NCBI RefSeq assembly: GCF_002217755.1
Contig: NZ_BCFL01000019.1
Coordinates: 742,712-806,711 of the forward strand
Source of the DNA: Streptomyces hyaluromycini
GTDB lineage: Bacteria; Actinomycetota; Actinomycetes; Streptomycetales; Streptomycetaceae
Length of the DNA stretch: 64,000 nt
Direction of reading: 5' to 3'
Shown: piece after piece, positions 8,318 through 16,842 of the stretch
Layout of the letters: the number at the start of each line of letters is the position of its first letter
Numbering within the stretch: the stretch's first letter is position 1
The notes under the pieces: generated by a model
What the model was told of the DNA's origin: nothing
What the model saw: only the letters and a program-made list of their open reading frames with translations
The model's database searches: none
Position numbers and translations under genes: made by a program

Positions 8318-9843
8318 CCGTGGCGACAGGACGTGTCGTCGCCGGCCGCTACGAGCTGTCCACGCTCATCGGGCAGGGCGGCATGGGCCAGGTGTGGACG
8401 GCGTACGACCAGCGGCTCGACCGGCGGGTGGCGGTGAAACTGCTGCGCCCCGACAAGGTGGCGGGCGCGGAGGCGGAGGAACTGCGCCGGCGGTTCCTGC
8501 GGGAGTGCCGGGTCACCGCGCAGGTCGACCACCCCGGGCTGGTCACCGTGCACGACGCGGGCAGCGAGGGCGAGGAGCTCTTCCTCGTCATGCAGTACGT
8601 GGACGGTGCCGACCTCTCCGACCACCTGGCGGAGCACGACCCGTACCCGTGGCAGTGGGCGGTGGCGGTGGCCGCGCAACTGTGCGCCGTGCTCAGCGCC
8701 GTGCACGCGGTGCCGATCGTCCACCGCGACCTCAAGCCGCGCAATGTGATGGTGAAGCAGGACGGCACGGTCACCGTCCTCGACCTGGGCGTGGCCTCCG
8801 TCATGGACACGGACACCACCCGCCTCACCCACACCGGCTCCCCGATCGGCTCGCCCGCCTACATGGCACCCGAGCAGGCGATGGGCGGTGCGGTCGGCCC
8901 GTACACCGACCTGTACGCGCTCGGCGTGCTGCTGCACGAACTGCTCAGCGGGGAGGTGCCGTTCGCGGGTTCCACGGCGCTCGGCGTGCTGCACCGGCAC
9001 CTGTACGAGCCGCCGCTGCCCGTACGCCGGATCCGCCCCGAGGTCCCGGAGCCGCTCGAAAGCCTCGTGCTGCGCCTGCTCGCCAAGGACCCGCAGCACC
9101 GGCCGGCGTCCGCGCAGGAGGTCTACGAGAACCTGGCGTCGCTCCTGCCCCCGCGCGGGATGCCCTCCGGGGCGCCCCTGGACCCCACCCGCCCCTTCCT
9201 GCGCCCGCACGCCCCCTGGCCGGACCGGGCGCGGACGCCCGCACCCCGGCCCGCCGCCCCCGTGGCCGCCGTACCGGACAGACCGGATGTCGCCGCCGCC
9301 GTCGACGAGGTCAAGCGGCTGCTCGGGGAGGGGCGCATCACCCAGGCCGTCGACATCCTGGGCGCGATCCTGCCGGTCGCCGCCGACCGGCACGGCGAGC
9401 GCTCCACGGTCGTACGCACCCTGCGCAAGCAGTACGCGGCCACGCTGATGGACGACGGGCAGTACCGGCGCGCGCTGCCCGAACTGCGCCGGCTCGCCGA
9501 GGAACGCGCCGCCGAGGCGGGCCAGGCCGACCCCCAGGTCCTGCGCTTCCGCTACGAGACCGCCCAGTGCCTGGAACAGCTCGGCGAACCGGCGGCGGCG
9601 CTCGCGGAGTACCGCGCGCTGCTGCCGTACTACGAGAACCAGTACGTGGCCGGCGATCCGCAGCTCGCGCACGACGTGCGCCGCCGGATCGGGCATCTGC
9701 TGCTCGCGCTCGGCGACCGGCCCGCCGCGCACGACACGCTCGCCCGGCTGCTGATGGACCTGGAACGGCTGCACGGACCCGGACACCCGATGGCCGCCGA
9801 GGTCCGGCGCACGTTGCAGTGGCTGGGACAGGTACGCGGCTGA
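8314..9843 (+). CDS. Ser/Thr protein kinase with C-terminal TPR-like region
   Basis: A Hanks-type kinase of 509 aa. The N-terminus shows the glycine loop IGQGGMGQVW, the ATP-binding Lys in VAVKLL, catalytic HRDLKPRNV, DLG in place of DFG, and the activation-loop end GSPAYMAPEQ. After residue 280 a Pro-rich linker leads to helical repeats (ALPELRRLAEERAAEAG, ALAEYRALLPYYENQYV) of TPR type. There is no transmembrane or PASTA part, unlike PknB. GTG 8314 overlaps the preceding stop; GTG 8320 is an equally good start because GGAAGG precedes it. Substrates are unknown. Confidence 0.9.
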   Translation: MTVATGRVVAGRYELSTLIGQGGMGQVWTAYDQRLDRRVAVKLLRPDKVAGAEAEELRRRFLRECRVTAQVDHPGLVTVHDAGSEGEELFLVMQYVDGADLSDHLAEHDPYPWQWAVAVAAQLCAVLSAVHAVPIVHRDLKPRNVMVKQDGTVTVLDLGVASVMDTDTTRLTHTGSPIGSPAYMAPEQAMGGAVGPYTDLYALGVLLHELLSGEVPFAGSTALGVLHRHLYEPPLPVRRIRPEVPEPLESLVLRLLAKDPQHRPASAQEVYENLASLLPPRGMPSGAPLDPTRPFLRPHAPWPDRARTPAPRPAAPVAAVPDRPDVAAAVDEVKRLLGEGRITQAVDILGAILPVAADRHGERSTVVRTLRKQYAATLMDDGQYRRALPELRRLAEERAAEAGQADPQVLRFRYETAQCLEQLGEPAAALAEYRALLPYYENQYVAGDPQLAHDVRRRIGHLLLALGDRPAAHDTLARLLMDLERLHGPGHPMAAEVRRTLQWLGQVRG

Positions 9844-10012
9844 GCGCTCCGCTGGAAGTGCCGCGATGTGCCGTCTGCCGTCTGCCGTCTGCCGTCTGCG
9901 GCGCCGTCGTGGCTGGTCGCGCAGTTCCTCCCCCAGCCTTCGGCCGGGGGTACCCCCAGCGCCCCTTTGGGGCGCTGCGGAACCGCAGCGGACTTCGCCT
10001 GCCCCGCTTAGC
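9841..10012 (+). repeat. dispersed Streptomyces-type palindromic repeat, copy 1
   Basis: From the kinase stop codon on, this stretch is nearly the same as 20342-20497. It holds fourfold tgccgtc units, the core ctggtcgcgcagttcc, the hairpin CTCCCCCAGCC/GGCCGGGGGT (9928-9958) and a gcgcccctttggggcgc hairpin. It probably ends transcription after the kinase. Confidence 0.8.
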
Positions 10013-10115
10013 CGTCACCGGCCTGGCAGACGAGCGGCTCCGGCCTCCTGATAGGTTGCGGTCCGTTTTCCTCGGTCTTTCTTGCACAGTGCATACACAG
10101 GGGTGGGGTAGGGGC

Positions 10116-10940
10116 ATGTCCGGCCATCGGCAGTCGAAGAAGCGCAGATACATCACCTGGGGCGTCGCGGGCGCCGCCGTCGTCGCCGGGGCCGGGATCG
10201 CCGCGCAGACCTCCATGGCGGCCACCACCTGGCCCGCCCAGAAGACGTTCACCGGCCGGGCCTTCGACACCTGCGCCGCGCCCTCCGCCGATGTGATGAA
10301 GGCCTGGAACACCGGCTTCTACGGCGCCGCGGCTGTCTACATCGGCGGGAAGAACCGCGGCTGCAACCAGCCCTACCTCACCGCCTCCTGGGTCAAGACC
10401 GTCACCGCAGCGGGCTGGAAGCTCATCCCGCTCTACGTCGGCTCCCAGCCGTCCTGCGGATCCGGCGGCTCCGTGAAGATCAGCGCGGCCACCGCGGCCT
10501 CCGTCGGCAAGTCCGAGGCGGACGACGCCGTGTCCAAGGCCGCCGCCCTCGGCATGAAGGCGGGCAGCCCGGTCTACCTCGACATGGAGGCGTACGACAC
10601 GACGAACACGTCGTGCAACAACGCGGTGCTGACGTATGTCCGCGCCTTCGACAAGGAACTGCACGCGAAGACGTACCGCGCGGGCTACTACGGCTTCACC
10701 AGCTCCAGCGCCAAGGCGATCGCGAACGCCACCGACAAGACCGACCTGCCGGGCAACCTCTGGTACGCGCTGTGGGACCAGAAGAACACCACGACCACGG
10801 ACTGGCCGTTCGGTGCGTCGCAGTACACCGGGCACAGCCGGGCCCACCAGTACATGGTGAACAGCAAGGAGACGCGCGGCGGTCACACGATCACCGTGGA
10901 CCGCGACGCCTGGGACGCCCCGGTGGCGATCACGGGCTGA
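10116..10940 (+). CDS. secreted DUF1906 glycoside-hydrolase-like protein
   Basis: A 274-aa exported protein: basic N-terminus, hydrophobic segment (AGAAVVAGAGIAA) and a cleavage region near MAATTW. The mature part starts with GRAFDTCAAPSADVMKAW and has YIGGKN, YLDMEAYD and WYALWDQ, the pattern of DUF1906 (Rv2525c-like) TIM-barrel hydrolase-like domains. Asp and Glu in the DMEAY strand are the likely active acids. Relatives act on peptidoglycan or other polysaccharide, and Rv2525c is exported by Tat; twin Arg is weak here (KKRRY). It is monocistronic between a repeat and the next promoter region. Confidence 0.87.
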   Translation: MSGHRQSKKRRYITWGVAGAAVVAGAGIAAQTSMAATTWPAQKTFTGRAFDTCAAPSADVMKAWNTGFYGAAAVYIGGKNRGCNQPYLTASWVKTVTAAGWKLIPLYVGSQPSCGSGGSVKISAATAASVGKSEADDAVSKAAALGMKAGSPVYLDMEAYDTTNTSCNNAVLTYVRAFDKELHAKTYRAGYYGFTSSSAKAIANATDKTDLPGNLWYALWDQKNTTTTDWPFGASQYTGHSRAHQYMVNSKETRGGHTITVDRDAWDAPVAITG

Positions 10941-11099
10941 GCGGGATCCGTACCGCAAACCCTTCCGGAGGGTGGTGCGGCGGTGCCGGATGCGCGTGTG
11001 AATCGTTGGTCGAATGGGTTGGCCAGAGCTTGCCCACTGCCTACCATCGATCACCGCAAGACTTTGTGCACCGTCGCACAATCTCCTCGGGAGGCATCC

Positions 11100-11747
11100 T
11101 TGCACCGCCGCCGTCGCACCGCGCTCGTCCTGTCCGCCGCGATCGCCGCCGCGGCCCCCTTCCTCACCGCCTGCGGAAGCGACGCGCACCCGGGCGCTGC
11201 GGCCGTCGTGGGCGGCCAGCGGATCACCGTCTCGCAGCTGGAGAACCGCGTGAACGAGGTGCGCCGGGCCCAGCGCGCCGCGGTTCCGGACGAGACGCAG
11301 TACCAGCAGGTCCTCGCCTCCACCAGCAGCCTCACCCGGGACACCCTGTACAACATGGTCCTCGACCAGGTGCTGCACCGGGCCGCCCAGGACGCGGGCA
11401 TCACCGTCACCCGCAAGGATGTCGAGGCGACGCGCGCCGGCTACGAACAGCAGCTCGGCGGCGCCAAGGCGCTGCAGACCGCCTGGCTGCAGAAGTACGG
11501 CATCGCCCCCGAGCGCCTGGACGACAACCTCCGCTTCCAGACGGAGGCCACGAAGCTCGCCCAGCTGCTCGGCACCGACACCTCACAGCCCGCCTTCTGG
11601 AAGGTCCTGGCCAACGCCTCCAAGGAACTCCACGTCGACCTCAACCCCCGCTACGGCGCCTGGGACGTCCAGAAGAGCAGCCGGGTGGACGCCAAGACGC
11701 CGTGGGTACGGGAGGTCACGTCGGCCGGGACGCAGGTGTCGGCGTAG
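11100..11747 (+). CDS. SurA N-terminal-domain lipoprotein (foldase-like)
   Basis: A 215-aa protein starting at TTG 11100, five bases after GGGAGG. The signal ends in the lipobox LTAC at about residue 25. The mature part begins with AAVVGGQRITVSQLENRVNEV, the signature of SurA/PrsA N-terminal domains, and continues as helices typical of that chaperone fold. A PPIase (rotamase) domain is absent, so a chaperone role outside the membrane is the likely function. In Streptomyces it usually precedes mazG, as here. Confidence 0.85.
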   Translation: MHRRRRTALVLSAAIAAAAPFLTACGSDAHPGAAAVVGGQRITVSQLENRVNEVRRAQRAAVPDETQYQQVLASTSSLTRDTLYNMVLDQVLHRAAQDAGITVTRKDVEATRAGYEQQLGGAKALQTAWLQKYGIAPERLDDNLRFQTEATKLAQLLGTDTSQPAFWKVLANASKELHVDLNPRYGAWDVQKSSRVDAKTPWVREVTSAGTQVSA

Positions 11748-11754
11748 GCCAGGC

Positions 11755-11806
11755 CACTGGGGCGGGCCGCTGGGGCAGCCCACTGGGGCAGCCCACTGGG
11801 GCAGGC
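11755..11806. repeat. four tandem 13-bp repeats
   Basis: Units of the form cactggggcagcc lie at 11755-11767, 11768-11780, 11781-11793 and 11794-11806 directly after the lipoprotein stop. Confidence 0.8.
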
Positions 11807-11900
11807 AGGCCACGGGGGTAGTCACGTCCGCGCCGGTCATACGATCACTTGACCGCCCCCGCCCTGTGGACAAACCGCGAGGTGGGCGGCGGCGGTGCGT

Positions 11901-11915
11901 TACGTTCGGAGCGTG
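11901..11915 (+). promoter_or_regulatory. -10 box placed for a leaderless mazG mRNA
   Basis: TACGTT at 11901-11906 ends six bases before the GTG at 11913, with no ribosome site in between, so transcription probably starts at the start codon. The same arrangement precedes the gene at 34927. Confidence 0.5.
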
Positions 11916-12932
11916 AACACCACCAGGCCCGAACCCACCACCCCGGACCCCTCTCCTGCGCCTGCGCCTGCGGCCGCCGGCGCCGGCCGGGTCGTCCTGC
12001 TCACCACCAGCCACCGGGTCGCCCCCGGCCTGCTGTCCTGGCCCGCCTGGCAGGCGCTGCGCGCGGCGGACCGCGTGCTGTGTGCGGACGGCGCGCATCC
12101 GCAGCTGCCGTATCTGCGGGAGGCCGGGACGGCCGTGGACGAGGCCGCCCCCACCGCCCAGGAGCTGGTCGACGCCTGCGCCGGCGGCCGGACGGTGGTG
12201 GTCGTGGCGGCGGGTGAGGGCGAGCCCGCCCTCACGGACGGCCTGGCCCGCCTGGCCGGCTCCGGCCGCGTCCGGATGCCCGAGCTGGAACTGCTCCCCG
12301 CCTCCTACGACCTGCCCGGCGCCCGCCTCCTCGACCTCGTCCAGGTCATGGACCGGATCCGCGCGGAGTGCCCCTGGTCGTCCCGGCAGACCCACAAGGG
12401 CCTCGCGAAGTACGGCATCGAGGAGGCGTACGAACTCGTCGAGGCGATCGAGGAGGGCGACCGCGACGAACTGCGGGAGGAACTGGGCGACGTGCTGCTC
12501 CAGGTCGTCTTCCACGCACGGATCGCGGAGGAGGACCCGGACGCCCCCTTCTCCATCGACGACGTGGCGGGAGGCATCGTCGCCAAGCTCATCCACCGCC
12601 ACCCGCACGTCTTCGGCGACGAGACCGCGGCGACGCCGGAAGAGGTCAAGGAGCACTGGCTGCGCACGAAGGCGACAGAGAAGCGGCGCGAGTCGGTGAC
12701 GGACGGGATACCGCTTGCGCAGCCGGGTCTCGCGCTGGCGGCGAAGCTGGCCTCGCGGGTGCGGACGGCGGGGCTTGAGGTGCCGCTGCCGCAGGCGCCG
12801 GGCATCGGGTACGAGCTGCTCGCGCTGGCGGCCCGCGCGGAGGCGGAGGGCGTCGACCCGGAGGCGGCCCTGCGCGCGGCGGCCCGGGCCTACCGGGACG
12901 CGGTGCGGGCGACGGAGGGCGTGGAGAAGTGA
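11913..12932 (+). CDS. mazG: nucleoside triphosphate pyrophosphohydrolase MazG
   Basis: A 339-aa enzyme that hydrolyses NTPs or dNTPs to the monophosphate and PPi. The MazG core reads CPWSSRQTHKGLAKYGIEEAYEL, then EELGDVLLQVVFHARIAEE, with the metal-binding EExxE and ExxD groups. The N-terminal 110 residues form an extra domain resembling the tetrapyrrole-methylase-like part of long MazG proteins (VVLLTTSHRVAPGLL), reduced in size. GTG 11913 is used with no Shine-Dalgarno. Its stop overlaps the start of the P450 (GTGA at 12929-12932). Confidence 0.93.
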   Translation: MNTTRPEPTTPDPSPAPAPAAAGAGRVVLLTTSHRVAPGLLSWPAWQALRAADRVLCADGAHPQLPYLREAGTAVDEAAPTAQELVDACAGGRTVVVVAAGEGEPALTDGLARLAGSGRVRMPELELLPASYDLPGARLLDLVQVMDRIRAECPWSSRQTHKGLAKYGIEEAYELVEAIEEGDRDELREELGDVLLQVVFHARIAEEDPDAPFSIDDVAGGIVAKLIHRHPHVFGDETAATPEEVKEHWLRTKATEKRRESVTDGIPLAQPGLALAAKLASRVRTAGLEVPLPQAPGIGYELLALAARAEAEGVDPEAALRAAARAYRDAVRATEGVEK

Positions 12933-14185
12933 CCGCGCCCGCCCCCGACCTCTTCACCCGGGAGTTCGCCGCCGACCCCTACCCCGCCTATGCCTGGCTG
13001 CGGGAGCACGAGCCTGTGCGGCGGACCAGGCTGCCCAGTGGGGTGGAGGCCTGGCTGGTCACGCGGTACGCCGATGCCAAGCAAGCCCTCGCCGACCCCC
13101 GTCTCTCCAAGAACCCGGCGCATCACGACGAGCCCGCGCACGCCAAGGGGAAGACCGGCATCCCCGGCGAGCGCAAGGCCGAGTTGATGACGCATCTGCT
13201 CAACATCGACCCGCCCGACCACACCCGGCTGCGGCGGCTGGTGAGCAAGGCGTTCACACCGCGCCGGGTGGCCGAGTTCGCGCCGCGGGTGCAGGAGCTG
13301 ACCGACCGGCTCATCGACGGGTTCGCGGCGACCGGGTCCGCCGACCTCATCCACGAGTTCGCCTTCCCGCTCCCCATCTACGCCATCTGCGATCTGCTCG
13401 GCGTCCCGCGCGAGGACCAGGACGACTTCCGGGACTGGGCCGGCATGATGATCCGCCACGGGGGCGGGCCGCGGGGCGGGGTCGCGCGGTCGGTGAAGAA
13501 GATGCGGGGGTATCTGGCCGAGCTGATCCACCGGAAGAGGCAGGCGCTGCCTGCCGAGCCGGCCCCCGGTGAGGACCTCATCTCCGGGCTCATCCGGGCC
13601 TCGGACCACGGTGAGCACCTCACCGAGAACGAGGCCGCGGCCATGGCGTTCATCCTCTTGTTCGCAGGGTTCGAGACCACCGTCAATCTGATCGGGAACG
13701 GGGCGTACGCCCTGCTCACCCACCCTGAGCAGCGCGCCCGGCTGCAGGACTCCCTCGCCGCCGGTGAGCGCGGGCTGCTGGAGACCGGTGTCGAGGAACT
13801 GCTGCGCTACGACGGGCCGGTGGAGCTGGCCACCTGGCGGTTCGCCACCGAACCGGTCGACATCGGCGGGCAGCACATCGCGCCCGGCGACCCGGTCCTG
13901 GTCGTCCTGGCCGCGGCGGACCGGGACCCGGAGCGGTTCGCCGAGCCGGACACCCTCGATCTCGCACGGCGGGACAACCAGCACCTCGGGTACGGCCACG
14001 GCATCCACTACTGTCTCGGTGCCCCGCTCGCCCGCCTGGAGGGCCAGACCGCGCTCGCCACCCTCCTCACCCGCCTTCCCGATCTGCGACTCGCGGCGGA
14101 CGAAGGGGAGTTGCGGTGGCGCGGCGGGCTCATCATGCGCGGACTGCGCTCACTCCCCGTGGAGTTCACGCCCGCCGGACGATGA
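12929..14185 (+). CDS. cytochrome P450, CYP107-like
   Basis: A 418-aa bacterial P450. The I-helix oxygen-binding motif is FAGFETT, the ExxR pair is in EELLRY, and the heme loop is GYGHGIHYCLGAPLARLE with the Cys ligand. The I-helix has Phe where many have His (AGHET). The position between mazG and the rpf genes matches, from memory, CYP107U1 (SCO3099) of S. coelicolor, which has been reported to affect sporulation. The natural substrate and redox partner are not evident; no ferredoxin gene is adjacent. It is translationally coupled to mazG. Confidence 0.93.
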   Translation: MTAPAPDLFTREFAADPYPAYAWLREHEPVRRTRLPSGVEAWLVTRYADAKQALADPRLSKNPAHHDEPAHAKGKTGIPGERKAELMTHLLNIDPPDHTRLRRLVSKAFTPRRVAEFAPRVQELTDRLIDGFAATGSADLIHEFAFPLPIYAICDLLGVPREDQDDFRDWAGMMIRHGGGPRGGVARSVKKMRGYLAELIHRKRQALPAEPAPGEDLISGLIRASDHGEHLTENEAAAMAFILLFAGFETTVNLIGNGAYALLTHPEQRARLQDSLAAGERGLLETGVEELLRYDGPVELATWRFATEPVDIGGQHIAPGDPVLVVLAAADRDPERFAEPDTLDLARRDNQHLGYGHGIHYCLGAPLARLEGQTALATLLTRLPDLRLAADEGELRWRGGLIMRGLRSLPVEFTPAGR

Positions 14186-14292
14186 GCCCTCGCCGGGCCC
14201 TCGGAGCCCTCGCCGAAGCCCTTACCCGCCCGTACGGGCAAAAGGTGACCAGCGTTCAAGTCTGTGATCTTCACGTGATCTGCGCGGCATTA

Positions 14293-14305
14293 ACTTGTGA
14301 CAAGT
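14293..14305. promoter_or_regulatory. inverted repeat upstream of rpf gene
   Basis: ACTTG-TGA-CAAGT is a perfect palindrome about 90 bp before the Rpf start. A second symmetric stretch, GTGATCTTCACGTGATC, lies just upstream near 14263-14279. Either may bind a regulator; none is assigned. Confidence 0.45.
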
Positions 14306-14392
14306 GATCGTCTGCCGATACGTTCACCCATCAGCGCGGCGCCCTGCGGGACCCGCCGCGCCGGTCACCGCTGTCGCTCGAAAGGTTTCCGC

Positions 14393-15391
14393 ATGCTCTC
14401 CGGGAACGGTCGTCACCGTCGCCCCCGTCAGGCTCCGGCTCTTCTCGTCGCGGCCGGGGTGACCGGCTCCGCCATCGCCATCCCGCTCCTCGGTGCGGTG
14501 AGCGCCCACGCGGCCGACGGCTCCACCTGGGACCAGGTGGCCGAGTGCGAGAGCGGCGGCTCCTGGAGCGCCGACAACGGCACCGGCTACTACGGCGGCC
14601 TCCAGATGTCCCTGGACGACTGGAGCAAGTACGGGGGCCTGGAGTACGCCAGTACGCCCGACCAGGCGAGCCGTTCGCAGCAGATCGCGGTCGCCGAGAA
14701 GATACTCGCCGACCAGGGCACCAAGCCCTGGCGGACCTGTGCGCTGATCGCCGGGCTCTCGTCCGACGACGCCTCGGTGAACGTCGACACGGGGCTCGGC
14801 GACTCGGGTGATTCATCCGGTTCCTCCGACTCGTCGGACTCGTCCTCCGGGCTGTCGGATTCGTCGTCCTCTTCCTCCTCCTCCGATTCCGGTTCCTCCT
14901 CGGGTGCCGCGGACTCCGGGGACGACTCCGCCACTCCCTCCCCGAGCGCGAGCGGTGACTCCAAGGCGGACGCCTCCGGTAAGTCCAGCAAGACGGACAA
15001 GTCGGAATCTTCCGGCTCCGGCTCCGGCTCGGACGCCTCGAAGGCGAGTGAGAGTCCCGTCATCTCCGAGGCCGATGGATCGGACAATTCATCGCAGACC
15101 GGAGGTTCTTGGAGCCTGGTCGACACGGGGGCCGTCGGCAGCAGCGGCAAGCATCGCGGCGGCTCGGCGGACGAAAACGTGACAAACGGTCAGAGTGCCA
15201 CCTCCTCCGGCCGTCACGCCTCCCGCGACAGCGGCACCTACACCGTCCGCGCCGGCGACACCCTCGCCTCCATTGCCGACTCCCTTGACCTCGACGGCGG
15301 ATGGCGTGCGCTCTACACCGCGAACAGGGCGGCCATCGGCACCGACCCCAACAACATCACCGCCGGTCAGACCCTGAAACTCGGTAGCTAA
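14393..15391 (+). CDS. resuscitation-promoting factor with Ser-rich linker and LysM
   Basis: A 332-aa secreted muralytic enzyme. The signal peptide runs to about AHAADG, followed by the Rpf lysozyme-like domain: WDQVAECESGGSW with catalytic Glu, then GTGYYGGLQMSLDDW. A long linker of Ser, Asp and Gly (about residues 140-265) is followed by a LysM domain, YTVRAGDTLASIADSLDL to the C-terminus, which binds peptidoglycan. Rpf enzymes cleave the glycan during spore germination and wake-up. No riboswitch was seen upstream, unlike the following paralogue. Confidence 0.93.
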   Translation: MLSGNGRHRRPRQAPALLVAAGVTGSAIAIPLLGAVSAHAADGSTWDQVAECESGGSWSADNGTGYYGGLQMSLDDWSKYGGLEYASTPDQASRSQQIAVAEKILADQGTKPWRTCALIAGLSSDDASVNVDTGLGDSGDSSGSSDSSDSSSGLSDSSSSSSSSDSGSSSGAADSGDDSATPSPSASGDSKADASGKSSKTDKSESSGSGSGSDASKASESPVISEADGSDNSSQTGGSWSLVDTGAVGSSGKHRGGSADENVTNGQSATSSGRHASRDSGTYTVRAGDTLASIADSLDLDGGWRALYTANRAAIGTDPNNITAGQTLKLGS

Positions 15392-15497
15392 ACGGGCGAA
15401 AAGCGGCGGGAGTTGGCGCCTCTCACCCGCCCCACTTAGAAGTTAAATGTCCGGTTTGGTGAAAGTGTGGGATGAGTCTCAGAAGCCCTGATCATCT

Positions 15498-15527
15498 TTG
15501 AAATTCACCGGATGCCCTGTTTACGGT
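15498..15527 (+). promoter_or_regulatory. candidate rpfA promoter
   Basis: TTGAAA at 15498-15503 and TACGGT at 15522-15527 are 18 bp apart, close to the vegetative actinomycete consensus. Transcription from about 15534 would include the whole riboswitch. Confidence 0.5.
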
Positions 15528-15599
15528 CAAGGCCGCTCGTCACCACGAGCCCCGGCCGTCGCAACGCCGAGTCCTGCCAGCGGCCGTCCGGGAACAGTC

Positions 15600-15765
15600 G
15601 ACGCGTCAAGCGCCGTAGGCAGGAGCGGGGGACCCAAGGTAAGTGCCGGGAAAGGTAGTTGAGGCTGCCGATCCGGCTCGGGGTGAAGCCGCGCACCGAC
15701 ACACGGGTGTGCGGCCGGGCAACTCAACCGGCCCGAACCCGACAGCTCACCTCGCAGGCGTCGGT
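15600..15765 (+). promoter_or_regulatory. ydaO/yuaA-type c-di-AMP riboswitch upstream of rpfA
   Basis: The leader has the conserved blocks of this riboswitch class in order: GGGGGACCCA (15627-15636), GGGTGAAGCCGC (15681-15692), GGGCAACTC (15717-15725) and CCCGAACCCGACAGCTCACC (15732-15751), then CTCGCAGGCG. The match is by eye to the consensus. An rpfA leader riboswitch of this class is known in S. coelicolor, where c-di-AMP lowers RpfA expression. Confidence 0.9.
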
Positions 15766-15779
15766 GAGGGGATCGATCC

Positions 15780-16460
15780 ATGCTGTTTTCCGGCAAGGGC
15801 AAGCACCGTCGTCCGTCCAAGGCCGTTCGCGCCATCGCTGTCGCCGGTGTCACCGGCGTCGCCGTCGCCGCCCCGCTGATGGCGGCCGGCACCGCCTCCG
15901 CCGCCACCGCCTCCGAGTGGGACGCCGTCGCCCAGTGCGAGTCGGGCGGCAACTGGGCCATCAACACCGGCAACGGCTACTACGGCGGTCTGCAGTTCTC
16001 CGCCTCCACCTGGGCCGCGTACGGCGGCACGCAGTACGCCGCGCAGGCCAACCAGGCCACCAAGGCGCAGCAGATCCAGATCGCCGAGAAGGTCCTCGCC
16101 GCGCAGGGCAAGGGTGCCTGGCCGGTCTGCGGCACGGGCCTGTCCGGCGCCGCCTACACCGGCAGCACCTCCGGCTCCTCGTCGAGCGGCAGCGCCGGCA
16201 CGAGCAGCCGTACGGCCGACACGCAGGCCGCCTCCCGCTCCGCCGAGCGCCCGGCCGCGACCAAGACCGTCACCACCCCGGCCGGCAAGAAGGTCAAGAA
16301 GGGCGACGGCGAGTACAAGGTCGTCAAGGGTGACACCCTCAGTTCGATCGCCGAGAAGCACAAGGTCAAGGGCGGCTGGCAGGCGCTGTTCAAGCTGAAC
16401 AAGGGCATCGTCCAGGACGCCGACTTCATCTACCCGGGCCAGCAGCTCCACCTCAAGTAA
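15780..16460 (+). CDS. rpfA: resuscitation-promoting factor RpfA (Rpf + LysM)
   Basis: A 226-aa secreted muralytic protein. The signal peptide ends near ASAATAS; the Rpf domain reads WDAVAQCESGGNW with the catalytic Glu and GNGYYGGLQFSASTW. After a Ser/Thr linker a LysM domain starts with EYKVVKGDTLSSIAEKHKV. It is the shorter of two adjacent Rpf paralogues and the one with the c-di-AMP riboswitch leader, which links germination to this second messenger. A strong terminator separates it from eno. Confidence 0.95.
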   Translation: MLFSGKGKHRRPSKAVRAIAVAGVTGVAVAAPLMAAGTASAATASEWDAVAQCESGGNWAINTGNGYYGGLQFSASTWAAYGGTQYAAQANQATKAQQIQIAEKVLAAQGKGAWPVCGTGLSGAAYTGSTSGSSSSGSAGTSSRTADTQAASRSAERPAATKTVTTPAGKKVKKGDGEYKVVKGDTLSSIAEKHKVKGGWQALFKLNKGIVQDADFIYPGQQLHLK

Positions 16461-16573
16461 GACGGGGGGTGACCGCCGTAAGTATGAGGCGGCACCCAGC
16501 TGAACCACAGCGCCCGCACAGCCGTGGTCCCCATAGTGGAGACCACGTGAGGGCCACCCCCGTCCCCACGGGC

Positions 16574-16625
16574 CCCCGCCTCGGTGCGTTTTCCCCCGTA
16601 CGCACCGGGGCGGGGTTTCTCTTTG
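16574..16625 (+). terminator. strong rho-independent terminator
   Basis: CCCCGCCTCGGTGCG (16574-16588) pairs with CGCACCGGGGCGGGG (16601-16615), 15 bp with one G-U pair, followed by TTTCTCTTT. A smaller hairpin, CGTGGTC/GACCACG, lies at 16523-16547. The rest of the 380-bp gap up to eno holds the eno promoter region (TAGGCT at 16755-16760 is a possible -10). Confidence 0.85.
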
Positions 16626-16842
16626 CCGTCTCCTTCTTGGCCCGCTCTTCTCCCGTTCTTCATCGGGACCCCCTTTGTTCCGCACGTGAACAATGAGTAC
16701 CGTCTGTGTGTCCACGGGCCGGTCGGTCGTGCCGGCCGACGGCCCTGGGACGGTTAGGCTCTAGTCGCAAGGCTGAGCAAGGGCCGGCAAGGCCCGCGTG
16801 CGCCCCGCACAACCAGCGTCACATCCCAAGAAGGAGATGCTC

